Notes under the pieces: model-generated | What the model was told of the DNA's origin: nothing | Database searches by the model: none | Seen by the model: only the letters and a program-made list of their open reading frames with translations | From: UBA1422 sp041859095 | GTDB lineage: Bacteria > Bacillota > Clostridia > Peptostreptococcales > Anaerovoracaceae | Direction of reading: 5' to 3' | Assembly (NCBI GenBank): GCA_041859095.1 | Contig: JBHEKY010000028.1 | Location: forward strand, 171,039-235,038 | DNA: 64,000 nt | Shown: positions 1 through 8,025 of the stretch, one piece after another | Numbering within the stretch: the first letter of the stretch is position 1 | How the letters are laid out: each line of letters starts with the position of its first letter | Translations under genes and position numbers: made by a program

Positions 1-1482
1 TGCGGCACTTGCTGCTTCCGCACCTTCGCTGGCTACTTCAGCAACACCACCAGTAATAGAGTCATACCATGCCGCGGCCCCGCCAAAGAAATCATCCAAC
101 TTGGCTTCGGTCATCCATCCTTCAAGAACTTTTTTAATGCCCTCAAAGAGCCATACTCCGCCGAGAAATACTCGAAGTGGCATCAACAGAAAGCTGGGGG
201 TGCGGTTGGAAAGGTGTCCGCCAACAAAACTTCTTTTATTTCGAATGGTGAAGAACTCATGCTTGCAGTAGCTGACTACTTTATTCCAGCCCAATACCTG
301 CATGAAGTAAATAATGTTGATAAAATGCTTTGAAAGCATTGCAAGGAAAGAAGGCAGGTTGAACATCAGCTTTGGCAAACCGACACGGGCAACGCCGTAA
401 CGCCCACCCACACAAACCATAACGCCGTGGAATGAGGGCCGATAGGCCTCCATGTTTCCGCCTTTGATGGAAGCTGTGATATTATGAGCAGCGGTGCTGG
501 CGCTGTGCTCACAGTTCTCTACCATCTGTGGAACCGGAGCTTCTTCGCCTTCGGGGATATAGAACATGTTGTCGCCTACGATGTAAACTTCTTCTTTGCC
601 TTCCGCACGAAGGAAGGAGTCCGTTTTGAGACGGCCACGGCCGATCATGGGCAGTTCCTTGCCTGCTTCATATGCAATGTCAGCACTTTGAATGCCTGCA
701 GCCCATACAACCGTTCCAGCTTCGTGACGGGTGACTTCTTCACCAACCTTAAGGTCAATGTAGTCCGGCCCAATCTCGGTGACGCCAGTACTAAGTTTGA
801 CGGTAACTCCCATTTTTGTCAGTCGTTTTTCCACTTTGTTAGAAAGTTTTTCTGGCAAAATTGGGACGACTCGAGGGAGCATATCCACGTTGACCATGGT
901 GACTTGCTCAAAGGGGATACCATGCTTCTTGCAAAGAAGGGGGGCATACTCTGCTAGTTCTCCCGCCATTTCAACCCCGGTGAACCCTGCACCGACCACA
1001 TAGAAGGTCAGCATTTTCTTTCTTTTTTCTAAATCAGGCTGAACAGCTGCTTTTCTGAAGACGTTTTCAATTCGTTCCTTCAGGACAATGGCATCATCAA
1101 AGGACCAAAGGTTGAAGGCATTCTCCTCTGCTCCTTTGGTACCAAAATAGGTAGGCTTCGAACCGGAAGCCATAACCAGATAATCATAATCATATACATT
1201 GGCATTGCCTAAAACACGTTTTCCCTCGAAATCAATGGAGGAGATGGTGTCCATCACCACTTCCACATTTCTTCGGGCGAAAACTTTAGACAGGTTGATT
1301 TTGATACTGTCTTCATCAACTCTGCCGGCGGCTACTTCATGCAACTCGGTCAGCATGGTATGATAAGAATTCCGATCGATTACTTGAATGGAAACCTCTT
1401 CTTTATTCTTGAATTTTTTAGCCAATTTTTTTGCGGTCAGTATACCTGCATAGCCGGCGCCCACAATTACAATTTTTTTCAT
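1..1482 (-). CDS. ndh: type II NADH dehydrogenase-like FAD/NAD(P) oxidoreductase (3' end outside window)
   Basis: Reads from ATG at 1482 without a stop to base 1 (494 codons), so the C-terminus is missing. The N-terminus MKKIVIVGAGYAG is the FAD-binding Rossmann motif. A second dinucleotide motif (VVGAGFTGVEMAGELAEY, about residues 160-180) binds NAD(P)H, and the VGD motif near residue 310 closes the FAD site. This is the layout of NDH-2, which passes electrons from NADH to quinone at the inner membrane face without pumping protons. The region after residue 370 is hydrophobic and ends in an Ala/Glu-rich tail, as in membrane-anchored clostridial NDH-2 forms. A GGAGAG ribosome site precedes the start. 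A palindrome, TACAT-TATT-ATGTA (1517-1530), lies in the promoter region and may be an operator. It is divergent from the two-component genes at 1776. Confidence 0.88.
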   Translation of the reverse strand, partial: MKKIVIVGAGYAGILTAKKLAKKFKNKEEVSIQVIDRNSYHTMLTELHEVAAGRVDEDSIKINLSKVFARRNVEVVMDTISSIDFEGKRVLGNANVYDYDYLVMASGSKPTYFGTKGAEENAFNLWSFDDAIVLKERIENVFRKAAVQPDLEKRKKMLTFYVVGAGFTGVEMAGELAEYAPLLCKKHGIPFEQVTMVNVDMLPRVVPILPEKLSNKVEKRLTKMGVTVKLSTGVTEIGPDYIDLKVGEEVTRHEAGTVVWAAGIQSADIAYEAGKELPMIGRGRLKTDSFLRAEGKEEVYIVGDNMFYIPEGEEAPVPQMVENCEHSASTAAHNITASIKGGNMEAYRPSFHGVMVCVGGRYGVARVGLPKLMFNLPSFLAMLSKHFINIIYFMQVLGWNKVVSYCKHEFFTIRNKRSFVGGHLSNRTPSFLLMPLRVFLGGVWLFEGIKKVLEGWMTEAKLDDFFGGAAAWYDSITGGVAEVASEGAEAASAA

Positions 1483-1775
1483 TTTTTGACTCTCCAAATG
1501 TTACTATAACGATACGTACATTATTATGTATACTATTTTTTATTAATACAGTTACTATTGCTTATCTTATAATAACCATCACGCTGCCGCAAGTAGATTA
1601 TTAAGAATATTTTAAGTATACAATATTACAATGAAAACAAAAAGTTTGTTATTTTTTACACAATAATTGGGATTTGAAACAGAAGAAACAAAAAAATCAT
1701 TTTTTTGATATATTTGATATAATAAAGTAATTAAAATGCAATTGATCTGAACCCAATTTATGTTAGGACGTGGAA

Positions 1776-2444
1776 ATGAAATTATTAATAGTTGAAGATG
1801 AAATAAGACTTTGCGAAGCATTGGCGGAAATCTTAAAGAAGAATAAATACATTGTGGATGCGGTTCATGATGGAGAAGCCGGACTGGATTATGGCATGAG
1901 CGATGTGTATGATGCGATTATTTTAGATATTATGCTACCTAAAATGGATGGGGTGGAAGTGCTTCGGCAACTTCGGGCCAACCATATCAATACTCCGGTT
2001 ATCATGCTGACTGCCCGATATATGACAGGAGACAAAGTAGGCGGTCTTGATGCCGGCGCTGATGACTACCTGACAAAGCCATTTGAGACGGATGAACTGC
2101 TGGCAAGACTACGGGCCTTGACCCGTCGAAAAGGAGAAATACAATCGGAGAACCTTTCCATCGGTGATTTGACGTTGAACACCCACACCTCAGAGCTTTC
2201 ATGCGGGGACAAACCAATCTCACTTTCCCTGAAAGAATTTCAGATGATGGAAATTCTGTTCCGCAATGCGGACAGAATTATTACCAAGGAGTTACTCATT
2301 GAAAAGGTCTGGGGATTTGACAGTGAAGCGGTTCATAACAATGTAGAAGTGTACGTATCGTTTCTACGAAAGAAAATGAAACACATTGGATCCCAGGTTG
2401 AAATACAAACAGCGAGAGGAATCGGGTACCGAATAAAACAATGA
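1776..2444 (+). CDS. OmpR-family response regulator
   Basis: The protein has 222 residues. The receiver domain is N-terminal (acidic E8/D9, phosphoacceptor D51 in ILDIMLP, TKPF lysine loop near 100). A C-terminal OmpR/PhoB winged helix ends in the typical IQTARGIGYRIK. The ATG at 1776 is preferred over the in-frame GTG at 1770 because AGGA (1765-1768) sits 7 nt before it. The stop overlaps the kinase start in ATGA (2441-2444), so the two are translationally coupled. A TATAAT (1718-1723) without a good -35 lies upstream. The kinase and ABC exporter that follow suggest it controls an export or envelope-stress response, but no target site is visible. Confidence 0.93.
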   Translation: MKLLIVEDEIRLCEALAEILKKNKYIVDAVHDGEAGLDYGMSDVYDAIILDIMLPKMDGVEVLRQLRANHINTPVIMLTARYMTGDKVGGLDAGADDYLTKPFETDELLARLRALTRRKGEIQSENLSIGDLTLNTHTSELSCGDKPISLSLKEFQMMEILFRNADRIITKELLIEKVWGFDSEAVHNNVEVYVSFLRKKMKHIGSQVEIQTARGIGYRIKQ

Positions 2445-3685
2445 GTAAAACAACAATCAAACCCAATGTGGTGACCAAACTTAAAAGGAATTTTATTCTA
2501 ATTGTCATGGGCATGATGACATTCCTGCTACTTGGATCTTTTCTTGTAATCAATTTCTCCAATCAGCGTTACAACGAAAGCAATATTAATGCCAGACTCA
2601 CTGAAATTGCAAACCGAGATGGTCTGCAGCCTCAGTTTGACGGTGGGAGCAAGCCGGGCATTGGCCAATATGACGATGCGGATTTTAGGATAGATGCGTA
2701 TATCGCTGTAAGAATCAGTGAAGAAGGTGAAATATTCGGCATCACCACGGGCAGTATTGCCAATTTGAATGTTACAAAAATCCAGGCGCTTGTAGATTTA
2801 ACGCTTCAAAAGGACAAGACCACCGGCGAGATACAGGGATGGAAATTCCTTTTACAAGAAAAATCCTATGGATACATTCTGGTCTATATGAATATATCCG
2901 CCCAAACCCAGTTGGAAAATAACCTGATGATGATTTCCGGAGGCATCCTGTCAATGGTTTGGCTGGTCATGCTCGGACTTGCATTATTTTTATCCCGTTG
3001 GGTTGCGCGACCGGTTGAAAAAGCATTTGCCACCCAGGCACGCTTTGTGGCCGATGCAAGCCATGAACTGAAGACACCCATTGCCGTAATCAACGCCAAC
3101 CTAGCCGTGCTGGAAAGCGATGGCAAGAAGCCGAACAAGTGGCTTGGCTATATCCAAGCCGAAACAGTCAGAATGAACGGACTGGTCAACAGTCTGTTGA
3201 CACTGGCAACCATGGATGATCCATCCTTCAGACGAAACGACACCACCTTTATGCTGGACGATTTGGTTGAATCCTGCGTTTTGCCTTTTGAAAGCCTGAT
3301 GTTTGAAAGCGGAATCAACCTTACGGTGGATTGTGAAACCGGAGCGTCCTTAACAGGAGACTGGGATAAATTAGGTCAGATGATTCGCATTTTGCTCGAA
3401 AATGCGGCGAAGCATACAAAAGAAGGCGGTACGGTTGCCATTGAATTAAAGCGAAAAGGCAACAAAAAAGTACTAACCGTATTTAATGTGGGTGAGCCAA
3501 TCTCCCCGGCAGACGGAGCTAAAATATTTGAACGGTTTTATCGGACAGACTTTGCAAGAGACCGGGATAGCGGCGGGTACGGGCTGGGGCTATCCATTGC
3601 CAAAACGATAGTGGATTTGCATAAAGGAAAAATCTATGTGGATACCACGGTCCATGACGGCGCAAGGTTTGTTGTGGAACTATAA
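2441..3685 (+). CDS. sensor histidine kinase
   Basis: 414 residues. One transmembrane helix lies near 17-38 and another near 163-187, enclosing a short extracytoplasmic sensor of about 120 residues. No separate HAMP domain is obvious. The H-box is ASHELKTPIAVI with phosphorylated H208, the N-box is LLENAAKH, and the G-boxes are SGGYGLGLSIAKTIVDLHKG. This is the HisKA plus HATPase_c architecture. It is the partner of the OmpR regulator it overlaps by 4 bp. A terminator follows immediately, so the downstream ABC genes are likely a separate or read-through unit. The stimulus is unknown. Confidence 0.93.
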   Translation: MSKTTIKPNVVTKLKRNFILIVMGMMTFLLLGSFLVINFSNQRYNESNINARLTEIANRDGLQPQFDGGSKPGIGQYDDADFRIDAYIAVRISEEGEIFGITTGSIANLNVTKIQALVDLTLQKDKTTGEIQGWKFLLQEKSYGYILVYMNISAQTQLENNLMMISGGILSMVWLVMLGLALFLSRWVARPVEKAFATQARFVADASHELKTPIAVINANLAVLESDGKKPNKWLGYIQAETVRMNGLVNSLLTLATMDDPSFRRNDTTFMLDDLVESCVLPFESLMFESGINLTVDCETGASLTGDWDKLGQMIRILLENAAKHTKEGGTVAIELKRKGNKKVLTVFNVGEPISPADGAKIFERFYRTDFARDRDSGGYGLGLSIAKTIVDLHKGKIYVDTTVHDGARFVVEL

Positions 3686-3720
3686 AACAAGCCACAATAA
3701 AAAAGGTGAAAGCATCATTA

Positions 3721-3758
3721 GAACCTTAAAGAATCCATTGATTCTTTAAGGTTCTTTT
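3721..3758 (+). terminator. rho-independent terminator after the histidine kinase
   Basis: Perfect 15-bp stem GAACCTTAAAGAATC / GATTCTTTAAGGTTC with loop CATT, followed by TTTT. The right arm plus T-run is repeated at 5982-6000 beyond the ABC genes. Confidence 0.85.
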
Positions 3759-3801
3759 CATTATTATGGCGCAGAATGAAGAAAAACGAAAGGAGTCCTA
3801 T

Positions 3802-5283
3802 ATGTACATATTAAAGAATGCCGGGAGAAATCTTCTCCGGGCCAAAGGAAGAAGTGTGCTCATTGGTCTGATAGTGTGCATCATTGCATTTTCTAGCTGC
3901 ATCGCACTAATTATCTTGGAGTCGGCGGAAAGCACTGCAGAAGATGGACTGAACAATTTGAATATCACGGCAACCATCGATGTAGACCGACAAAGAATAA
4001 TGAGCGACGCCACAGAAAGCGGAGAGGACCCAAGATCAGTAATGACCTCGGCGAAGTCACTTACCCTTGAGGAGATGCAAACTTACGCCGCATCCGACCA
4101 GGTTCAAAACTTCTATTATTCATTGCAATCTTCCCTTAGCGGAACAGACATATTAGAACCGGTTGAAACCTCGGACCAGACAATTGAAATGTCAGCTCCG
4201 GCCGGTGTCCCGGGAGGAGATCAAAGTGGCACGGGACCAACTTTTTCCTTGGGCGAGTTCACCGTTGTAGGCGTCAGTGATGCCAGTGCAATGACCAGCT
4301 TCGCTTCCGACGGATACACGATGGCGGAGGGTCAAGTCTTTTCTTTTGATACCGCCAACAACGAATGCGTGATTTCCCAAGAGCTGGCGCTACTCAATGA
4401 TATCAGTTTGGGCGATAGCATCACGCTGACCAATCCGGGTGATGCTACTGAAACCTTCAGCCTAACAGTAACCGGTATTTTTGCCGGAAGTAGTGAGGCG
4501 ACTACTTCACAGGGACGAGGGTTTATGTCATCCATGGATCCATCCAATCAAATCTATACCAATTATAAAACCTTAAGTACTCTGATTGACTCTGCCTCAA
4601 CTGACAATCCTCTAATATCTTCAGTCCAGGGCACGTATGTACTCGGTACGCCGGCGGCGTATGAGGCATTTGCGGCAGATGTGGTAGATATGGGGTTGTC
4701 GGACGATTATACCGTCAGCAGTAATGACTTGACCAACTATGAAAATAGCCTTCTGCCTTTGACCAACCTAAAGAAATTTGCAACAATCCTGTTGGTGCTG
4801 GTCTTGGGTATCGGTGGGATCATCTTGACTTTGTTCAGCCTGTTTATCATCCGTGAACGGAAATACGAAGTAGGAGTGCTGACAGCCATAGGTATGAAGA
4901 AGAAGAAAGTGGCTGCCCAGTTTCTCGTAGAGGCGTTCTTGGTGGCAATCATCGGTGTGACGGTAGGAACCGGTCTGGGGGCGGCGCTGTCGCAACCGGT
5001 GGCCGACGTACTCCTGGCAGATCAAATCTCTTCCATTCAAGAGCAGCAAAGTGACCAAATGTCACAGTTTGGCCGTGAAGTCGGAATGGGTGGTGGCCCG
5101 GGCGGCGGAGGAAGGATTTCCAATGTAGAGAGTTACATTGATTCCTTAAGTCCCTCTATGGACTTGTCCGTTGTATTATCACTGGCTGGGATTTGTGTTT
5201 TGTTATCCCTACTGGCCAGCAGCGCAGCTTTGATTTTCGTCATGCGATATGAGCCCATGCGGATTCTCAGTGAGCGGGAGTAA
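3802..5283 (+). CDS. MacB-like ABC transporter permease (FtsX domain)
   Basis: 493 residues from the ATG at 3802, chosen because AAAGGAG (3789-3795) precedes it. An in-frame ATG 36 nt upstream (3766) has no ribosome site and lies at the foot of the terminator. One N-terminal helix (about 15-40) leads to a ~290-residue extracytoplasmic domain of the MacB-PCD type. Three C-terminal helices (about 325-350, 375-405, 455-485) carry the FtsX signature around RERKYEVGVLTAIGMKKKKV. A Gly-rich insert (GGGPGGGG) lies in the last extracellular loop. The family exports peptides, lipids or antibiotics, or transmits mechanical work to envelope proteins. It pairs with the ATPase 15 bp downstream. Confidence 0.9.
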   Translation: MYILKNAGRNLLRAKGRSVLIGLIVCIIAFSSCIALIILESAESTAEDGLNNLNITATIDVDRQRIMSDATESGEDPRSVMTSAKSLTLEEMQTYAASDQVQNFYYSLQSSLSGTDILEPVETSDQTIEMSAPAGVPGGDQSGTGPTFSLGEFTVVGVSDASAMTSFASDGYTMAEGQVFSFDTANNECVISQELALLNDISLGDSITLTNPGDATETFSLTVTGIFAGSSEATTSQGRGFMSSMDPSNQIYTNYKTLSTLIDSASTDNPLISSVQGTYVLGTPAAYEAFAADVVDMGLSDDYTVSSNDLTNYENSLLPLTNLKKFATILLVLVLGIGGIILTLFSLFIIRERKYEVGVLTAIGMKKKKVAAQFLVEAFLVAIIGVTVGTGLGAALSQPVADVLLADQISSIQEQQSDQMSQFGREVGMGGGPGGGGRISNVESYIDSLSPSMDLSVVLSLAGICVLLSLLASSAALIFVMRYEPMRILSERE

Positions 5284-5298
5284 GAAAGGTAGGAAATT

Positions 5299-5952
5299 AT
5301 GAGTATATTACAAATAGAAAACCTGGAATATCGTTACGGAAATGGCAACAAGGTTATTGATGGCTTAAATATCAAATTCGATACTGGCAAAATGATCGCG
5401 CTGACAGGAAAGTCCGGCACAGGCAAGACGACGCTGGTCTCCCTTTTATCAGGTCTCACCAGCCCCACCGGTGGCAAAATCCTCTATGAAAACCAAGACT
5501 TGCTGGCAATGGACAAGTATGAGCTACGCAGTAAGAAAATTGGTGTGATTTTTCAAGGATACAATTTGCTTCCGAAGCTTACCGCCAAGGAAAATGTCGT
5601 CCTTTCTATGGATGTTTCGGGTAAGTCCATCCAAAATAAAGATGCACGAGCCGCAGAACTACTTCTTAAGGTTCATCTATCGGATAATCTGCAAAAACGA
5701 CGGGTCCTGAAGCTGTCTGGCGGTGAGCAGCAGCGGGTAGCTATCGCAAGGGCACTTTCTTACGACCCCCAGGTGATTCTAGCCGATGAACCCACCGGAA
5801 ACTTGGATCAGGCCAATACCGAAGAAGTGCTGGAAATTTTCAGAGGCTTGGCTAATGAAGGGAAGTGCATAATCATCGCCACCCATGACCCCCAGGTCAC
5901 CCAGTTTTGCGACTGCGTCATTAATCTGGAAAAGAAGCAAGAAAATTCATAA
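5299..5952 (+). CDS. ABC transporter ATP-binding protein (MacB/LolD type)
   Basis: 217 residues. Walker A is GKSGTGKTT (37-45), the Q-loop is IFQGYN, the signature is LSGGEQQRVAIARAL, Walker B is VILADEPTGNLD and the H-loop is ATHD. The sequence and length match the LolD/MacB ATPase subfamily that works with a single FtsX-type permease. It is the ATP engine for the permease just upstream. The upstream AGGTAGGA serves as ribosome site. Confidence 0.93.
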   Translation: MSILQIENLEYRYGNGNKVIDGLNIKFDTGKMIALTGKSGTGKTTLVSLLSGLTSPTGGKILYENQDLLAMDKYELRSKKIGVIFQGYNLLPKLTAKENVVLSMDVSGKSIQNKDARAAELLLKVHLSDNLQKRRVLKLSGGEQQRVAIARALSYDPQVILADEPTGNLDQANTEEVLEIFRGLANEGKCIIIATHDPQVTQFCDCVINLEKKQENS

Positions 5953-5981
5953 ACAAAGTCTATAATAATTATATGTTTCCC

Positions 5982-6000
5982 GATTCTTTAAGGTTCTTTT
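5982..6000 (+). repeat. 19-bp direct repeat of the 3740-3758 terminator arm
   Basis: GATTCTTTAAGGTTCTTTT is identical to 3740-3758. The bases after each copy are also similar (…TATGG.G.GCA), so the full repeat may be longer. It lacks the left arm, so it is not itself a terminator. The two copies bracket exactly the ABC exporter genes. Confidence 0.8.
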
Positions 6001-6075
6001 AAACTATGGGGTGCATAATAAAAATATAGATAGGAAACACAACAATAAAAAGTGTTTTTTCATAAACTCTCCTCT

Positions 6076-6103
6076 AAAACACCCGGACCTCACCGGGTGT
6101 TTT
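6076..6103 (+). terminator. rho-independent terminator after the ABC operon
   Basis: 11-bp stem AAAACACCCGG / CCGGGTGTTTT with a 6-nt loop (6087-6092); the right arm supplies the T-run. Confidence 0.85.
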
Positions 6104-6210
6104 GCATTGTGTGGTGGTGAAGAATTAAGCTTCGAATAAAGTGCTGTTTTCTAAGGCTACGGATATGGTATAATAAATAGAAATTATTACTAAAAAATAG
6201 GAGGATTGAT

Positions 6211-6768
6211 ATGTCAACATTTTTGGTTGACTACGAAAATGTCAACGCCGCAGGATTACAAGGAATTGATCAACTGATTCAAGAAGATGTCGTGCTGCTA
6301 TTCTATACAGAAAAGGCGGCAACCCTTCCCATTTCCCTCCACAAAAAAATCAATGCTTCAAAGGCAAAAACTGATTACTTTGAAGTTGGATCCGGAGCTA
6401 AAAATAGTCTGGATTTTCAGCTTTCTTCCTACATCGGCTATTTAATTGCCAAAGATCCCAACGAGGATTATTATATTGTCAGCCGTGACACCGGATTTCG
6501 TGCAGTAAAAGAATTTTGGGCGAAACGTGATATCAAGATAGACTTGTCAATGAATCTTCTAAAACAAAGTACGGCAATCATTGAAACCAAACTCAAAGAA
6601 ATCATTCCGCAGTATGCAGAAGACATTCCTTTGGTGCGGGAGCTCATGGAACGGTATAAGACGAAACAGGGTTTGAATAATGCCCTGATCAAAGAATATG
6701 GCAGTGAAAAAACCGGCATTCTCTATAAGGCAATCAAACCACTGCTGGGGGATAAAAAAGGCCGGTAG
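6211..6768 (+). CDS. NYN/PIN-like putative ribonuclease
   Basis: 185 residues. The N-terminus TFLVDYENVN has the D-x-E-N-x acidic start of NYN/PIN-like nucleases. Further acidic positions follow at NSLDFQLS (about residue 69) and SRDTGF (about 95), the spacing expected for a metal-binding PIN fold. The C-terminal ~50 residues are a helical extension. It is probably a small cytosolic RNase acting on RNA turnover or processing, though the substrate cannot be told. Start: ATG after AATAGGAGG. An extended -10 promoter (TGG-TATAAT, 6166-6174) lies 37 bp upstream. First gene of a tight same-strand run reaching 9748. Confidence 0.7.
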   Translation: MSTFLVDYENVNAAGLQGIDQLIQEDVVLLFYTEKAATLPISLHKKINASKAKTDYFEVGSGAKNSLDFQLSSYIGYLIAKDPNEDYYIVSRDTGFRAVKEFWAKRDIKIDLSMNLLKQSTAIIETKLKEIIPQYAEDIPLVRELMERYKTKQGLNNALIKEYGSEKTGILYKAIKPLLGDKKGR

Positions 6769-6795
6769 TCCGGTTGGTTTTGAAAGGAGAACACC

Positions 6796-7341
6796 ATGAA
6801 ATACGCTTTTATATTTGATTGCGACATCCCATCAGGGGAAGATTTTAACTGTCAGGTTGGCTTCGGTCAGGAAATTTGCTTCGTGGCTGGCGTATCACCC
6901 GTTGAAGATGCCATTCCCCTTGCGAAAAGATTGGCTGCACAAGGGTTTGATTCAATGGGGTTCTGTGGCGCATTCGAAGAAGATATGATTGCAACACTGC
7001 AGGAAGCTGTCGGCCCGCAGGTGGGTGTCCACCAGATGCAGTATTTACCGGAACAGTTGGAAATGCTCAGCGAAATGAATTCCTTTCGGGAATATGGCGT
7101 CCTAATACAAGCGGATGGATTAACTAGCAATGCACGATTTTTACTGAAAAATGATAGCTCAAATACTAAGGTATGCTTTGTTCCCAACTGGAATGGTGCA
7201 AAAGAAGCAGTCAAGGAATTATTTGAAGAAGGAATCTATTTCATAGAATGTTGTGGATGGTTCAAAGAGTCTATGATTCGCGACATGATTCATATGACCT
7301 GTGGCACCATACCCATTGGCAGCACTGCGTTGGAGAAATAA
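6796..7341 (+). CDS. tandem DUF6506-like protein of unknown function
   Basis: 181 residues, soluble. Two halves carry the same pattern: CFVAGVSPVEDAIPLAKRLA…FCGAF (about 31-60) and CFVPNWNGAKEAVKELFEEG…ECCGWF (about 129-157). Both look like the 108-residue protein encoded at 30327-30653, which I recognise as DUF6506 (pattern GV..YE.A…L…EG…IELCGGFG). It would then be an internal duplication of that domain. No catalytic role is known to me. It lies 27 bp after the NYN gene and 54 bp before the cupin. Confidence 0.6.
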   Translation: MKYAFIFDCDIPSGEDFNCQVGFGQEICFVAGVSPVEDAIPLAKRLAAQGFDSMGFCGAFEEDMIATLQEAVGPQVGVHQMQYLPEQLEMLSEMNSFREYGVLIQADGLTSNARFLLKNDSSNTKVCFVPNWNGAKEAVKELFEEGIYFIECCGWFKESMIRDMIHMTCGTIPIGSTALEK

Positions 7342-7395
7342 TAGCAATCAACAAAGTAGTAATCTTACCATTAACATAGAATAAGGAGAAACAAA

Positions 7396-7731
7396 ATGGC
7401 CAAACAAGTATTAAAAAATATCAGCAGTGAGGAAGTCATATCACTGGCAGATCAGGTGACCATTATGCCCGGGCAAATTGTCAGCAAGACATTGGTCCAA
7501 AATTCAGCTGTCAGCATCACGCTGTTTGCATTTGGCAAAGGGGAAGAAATCAGCACTCACGAATCGGATGGGGATGCTATGGTCACAATTTTGGAAGGTA
7601 CCGGAAAACTGACAGTCGATGGCAACGAATATATTGCCAGCGCAGGTGACACATTGATTATGCCCTCCCGTAAACCCCACGCGGTATACGGTGAAGAAGA
7701 CTTCAAGATGATGCTGGTAGTGGTTTTTTAG
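7396..7731 (+). CDS. small cupin-domain protein
   Basis: 111 residues forming one conserved beta-barrel. Motif 1 is around STHESDGDAMVTILEG (H at about 55 plus acidic residues). Motif 2 is around GDTLIMPSRKPHAV, with the second metal-binding His. Single-domain cupins like this bind a divalent metal and may act as isomerases, dioxygenases or binding proteins; the substrate cannot be inferred. Ribosome site AAGGAG; 14 bp before the ACT gene. Confidence 0.85.
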   Translation: MAKQVLKNISSEEVISLADQVTIMPGQIVSKTLVQNSAVSITLFAFGKGEEISTHESDGDAMVTILEGTGKLTVDGNEYIASAGDTLIMPSRKPHAVYGEEDFKMMLVVVF

Positions 7732-7745
7732 CAGGAGGAGACAAT

Positions 7746-8015
7746 ATGCGCGCAGTCGTAACGGTAATGGGAAAAGACCGGTCTGGCATCATAGCCAAAA
7801 TTTCCGGTGTGCTTTATGAATACAATGTCAATGTGCTGGACATCCGCCAAAATGTCATGGAAGATATTTTCGCCATGACGATGTTGGTAGACTTAACCAA
7901 GTGCAGCGTTGAACTGTCTGAGCTTTCAAAAATCATGGAAGAGACCGGAAACGCCATCGCCGTTAAGGTGATTATCATGCATGAAGATGTCTTCAATGCC
8001 ATGCATAGGGTATAG
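7746..8015 (+). CDS. ACT-domain protein (UPF0237 family)
   Basis: 89 residues, a single ACT domain: RAVVTVMGKDRSGIIAKISGVL is the canonical first strand-helix, followed by the ferredoxin-like repeat. This is the GcvR-like stand-alone ACT family that is almost always found directly before a PFL/UPF0210 gene, as here (10 bp gap). It is probably an amino-acid-sensing partner of that protein. Confidence 0.88.
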   Translation: MRAVVTVMGKDRSGIIAKISGVLYEYNVNVLDIRQNVMEDIFAMTMLVDLTKCSVELSELSKIMEETGNAIAVKVIIMHEDVFNAMHRV

Positions 8016-8025
8016 GTGAAGAAGA

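Noticed and set aside
484..1003. Plus-strand open frames over the NADH dehydrogenase gene
   Set aside because: They lie antisense to a well-supported FAD/NAD(P) enzyme frame open on the minus strand from 1482 to base 1 and have no ribosome sites or recognisable motifs.
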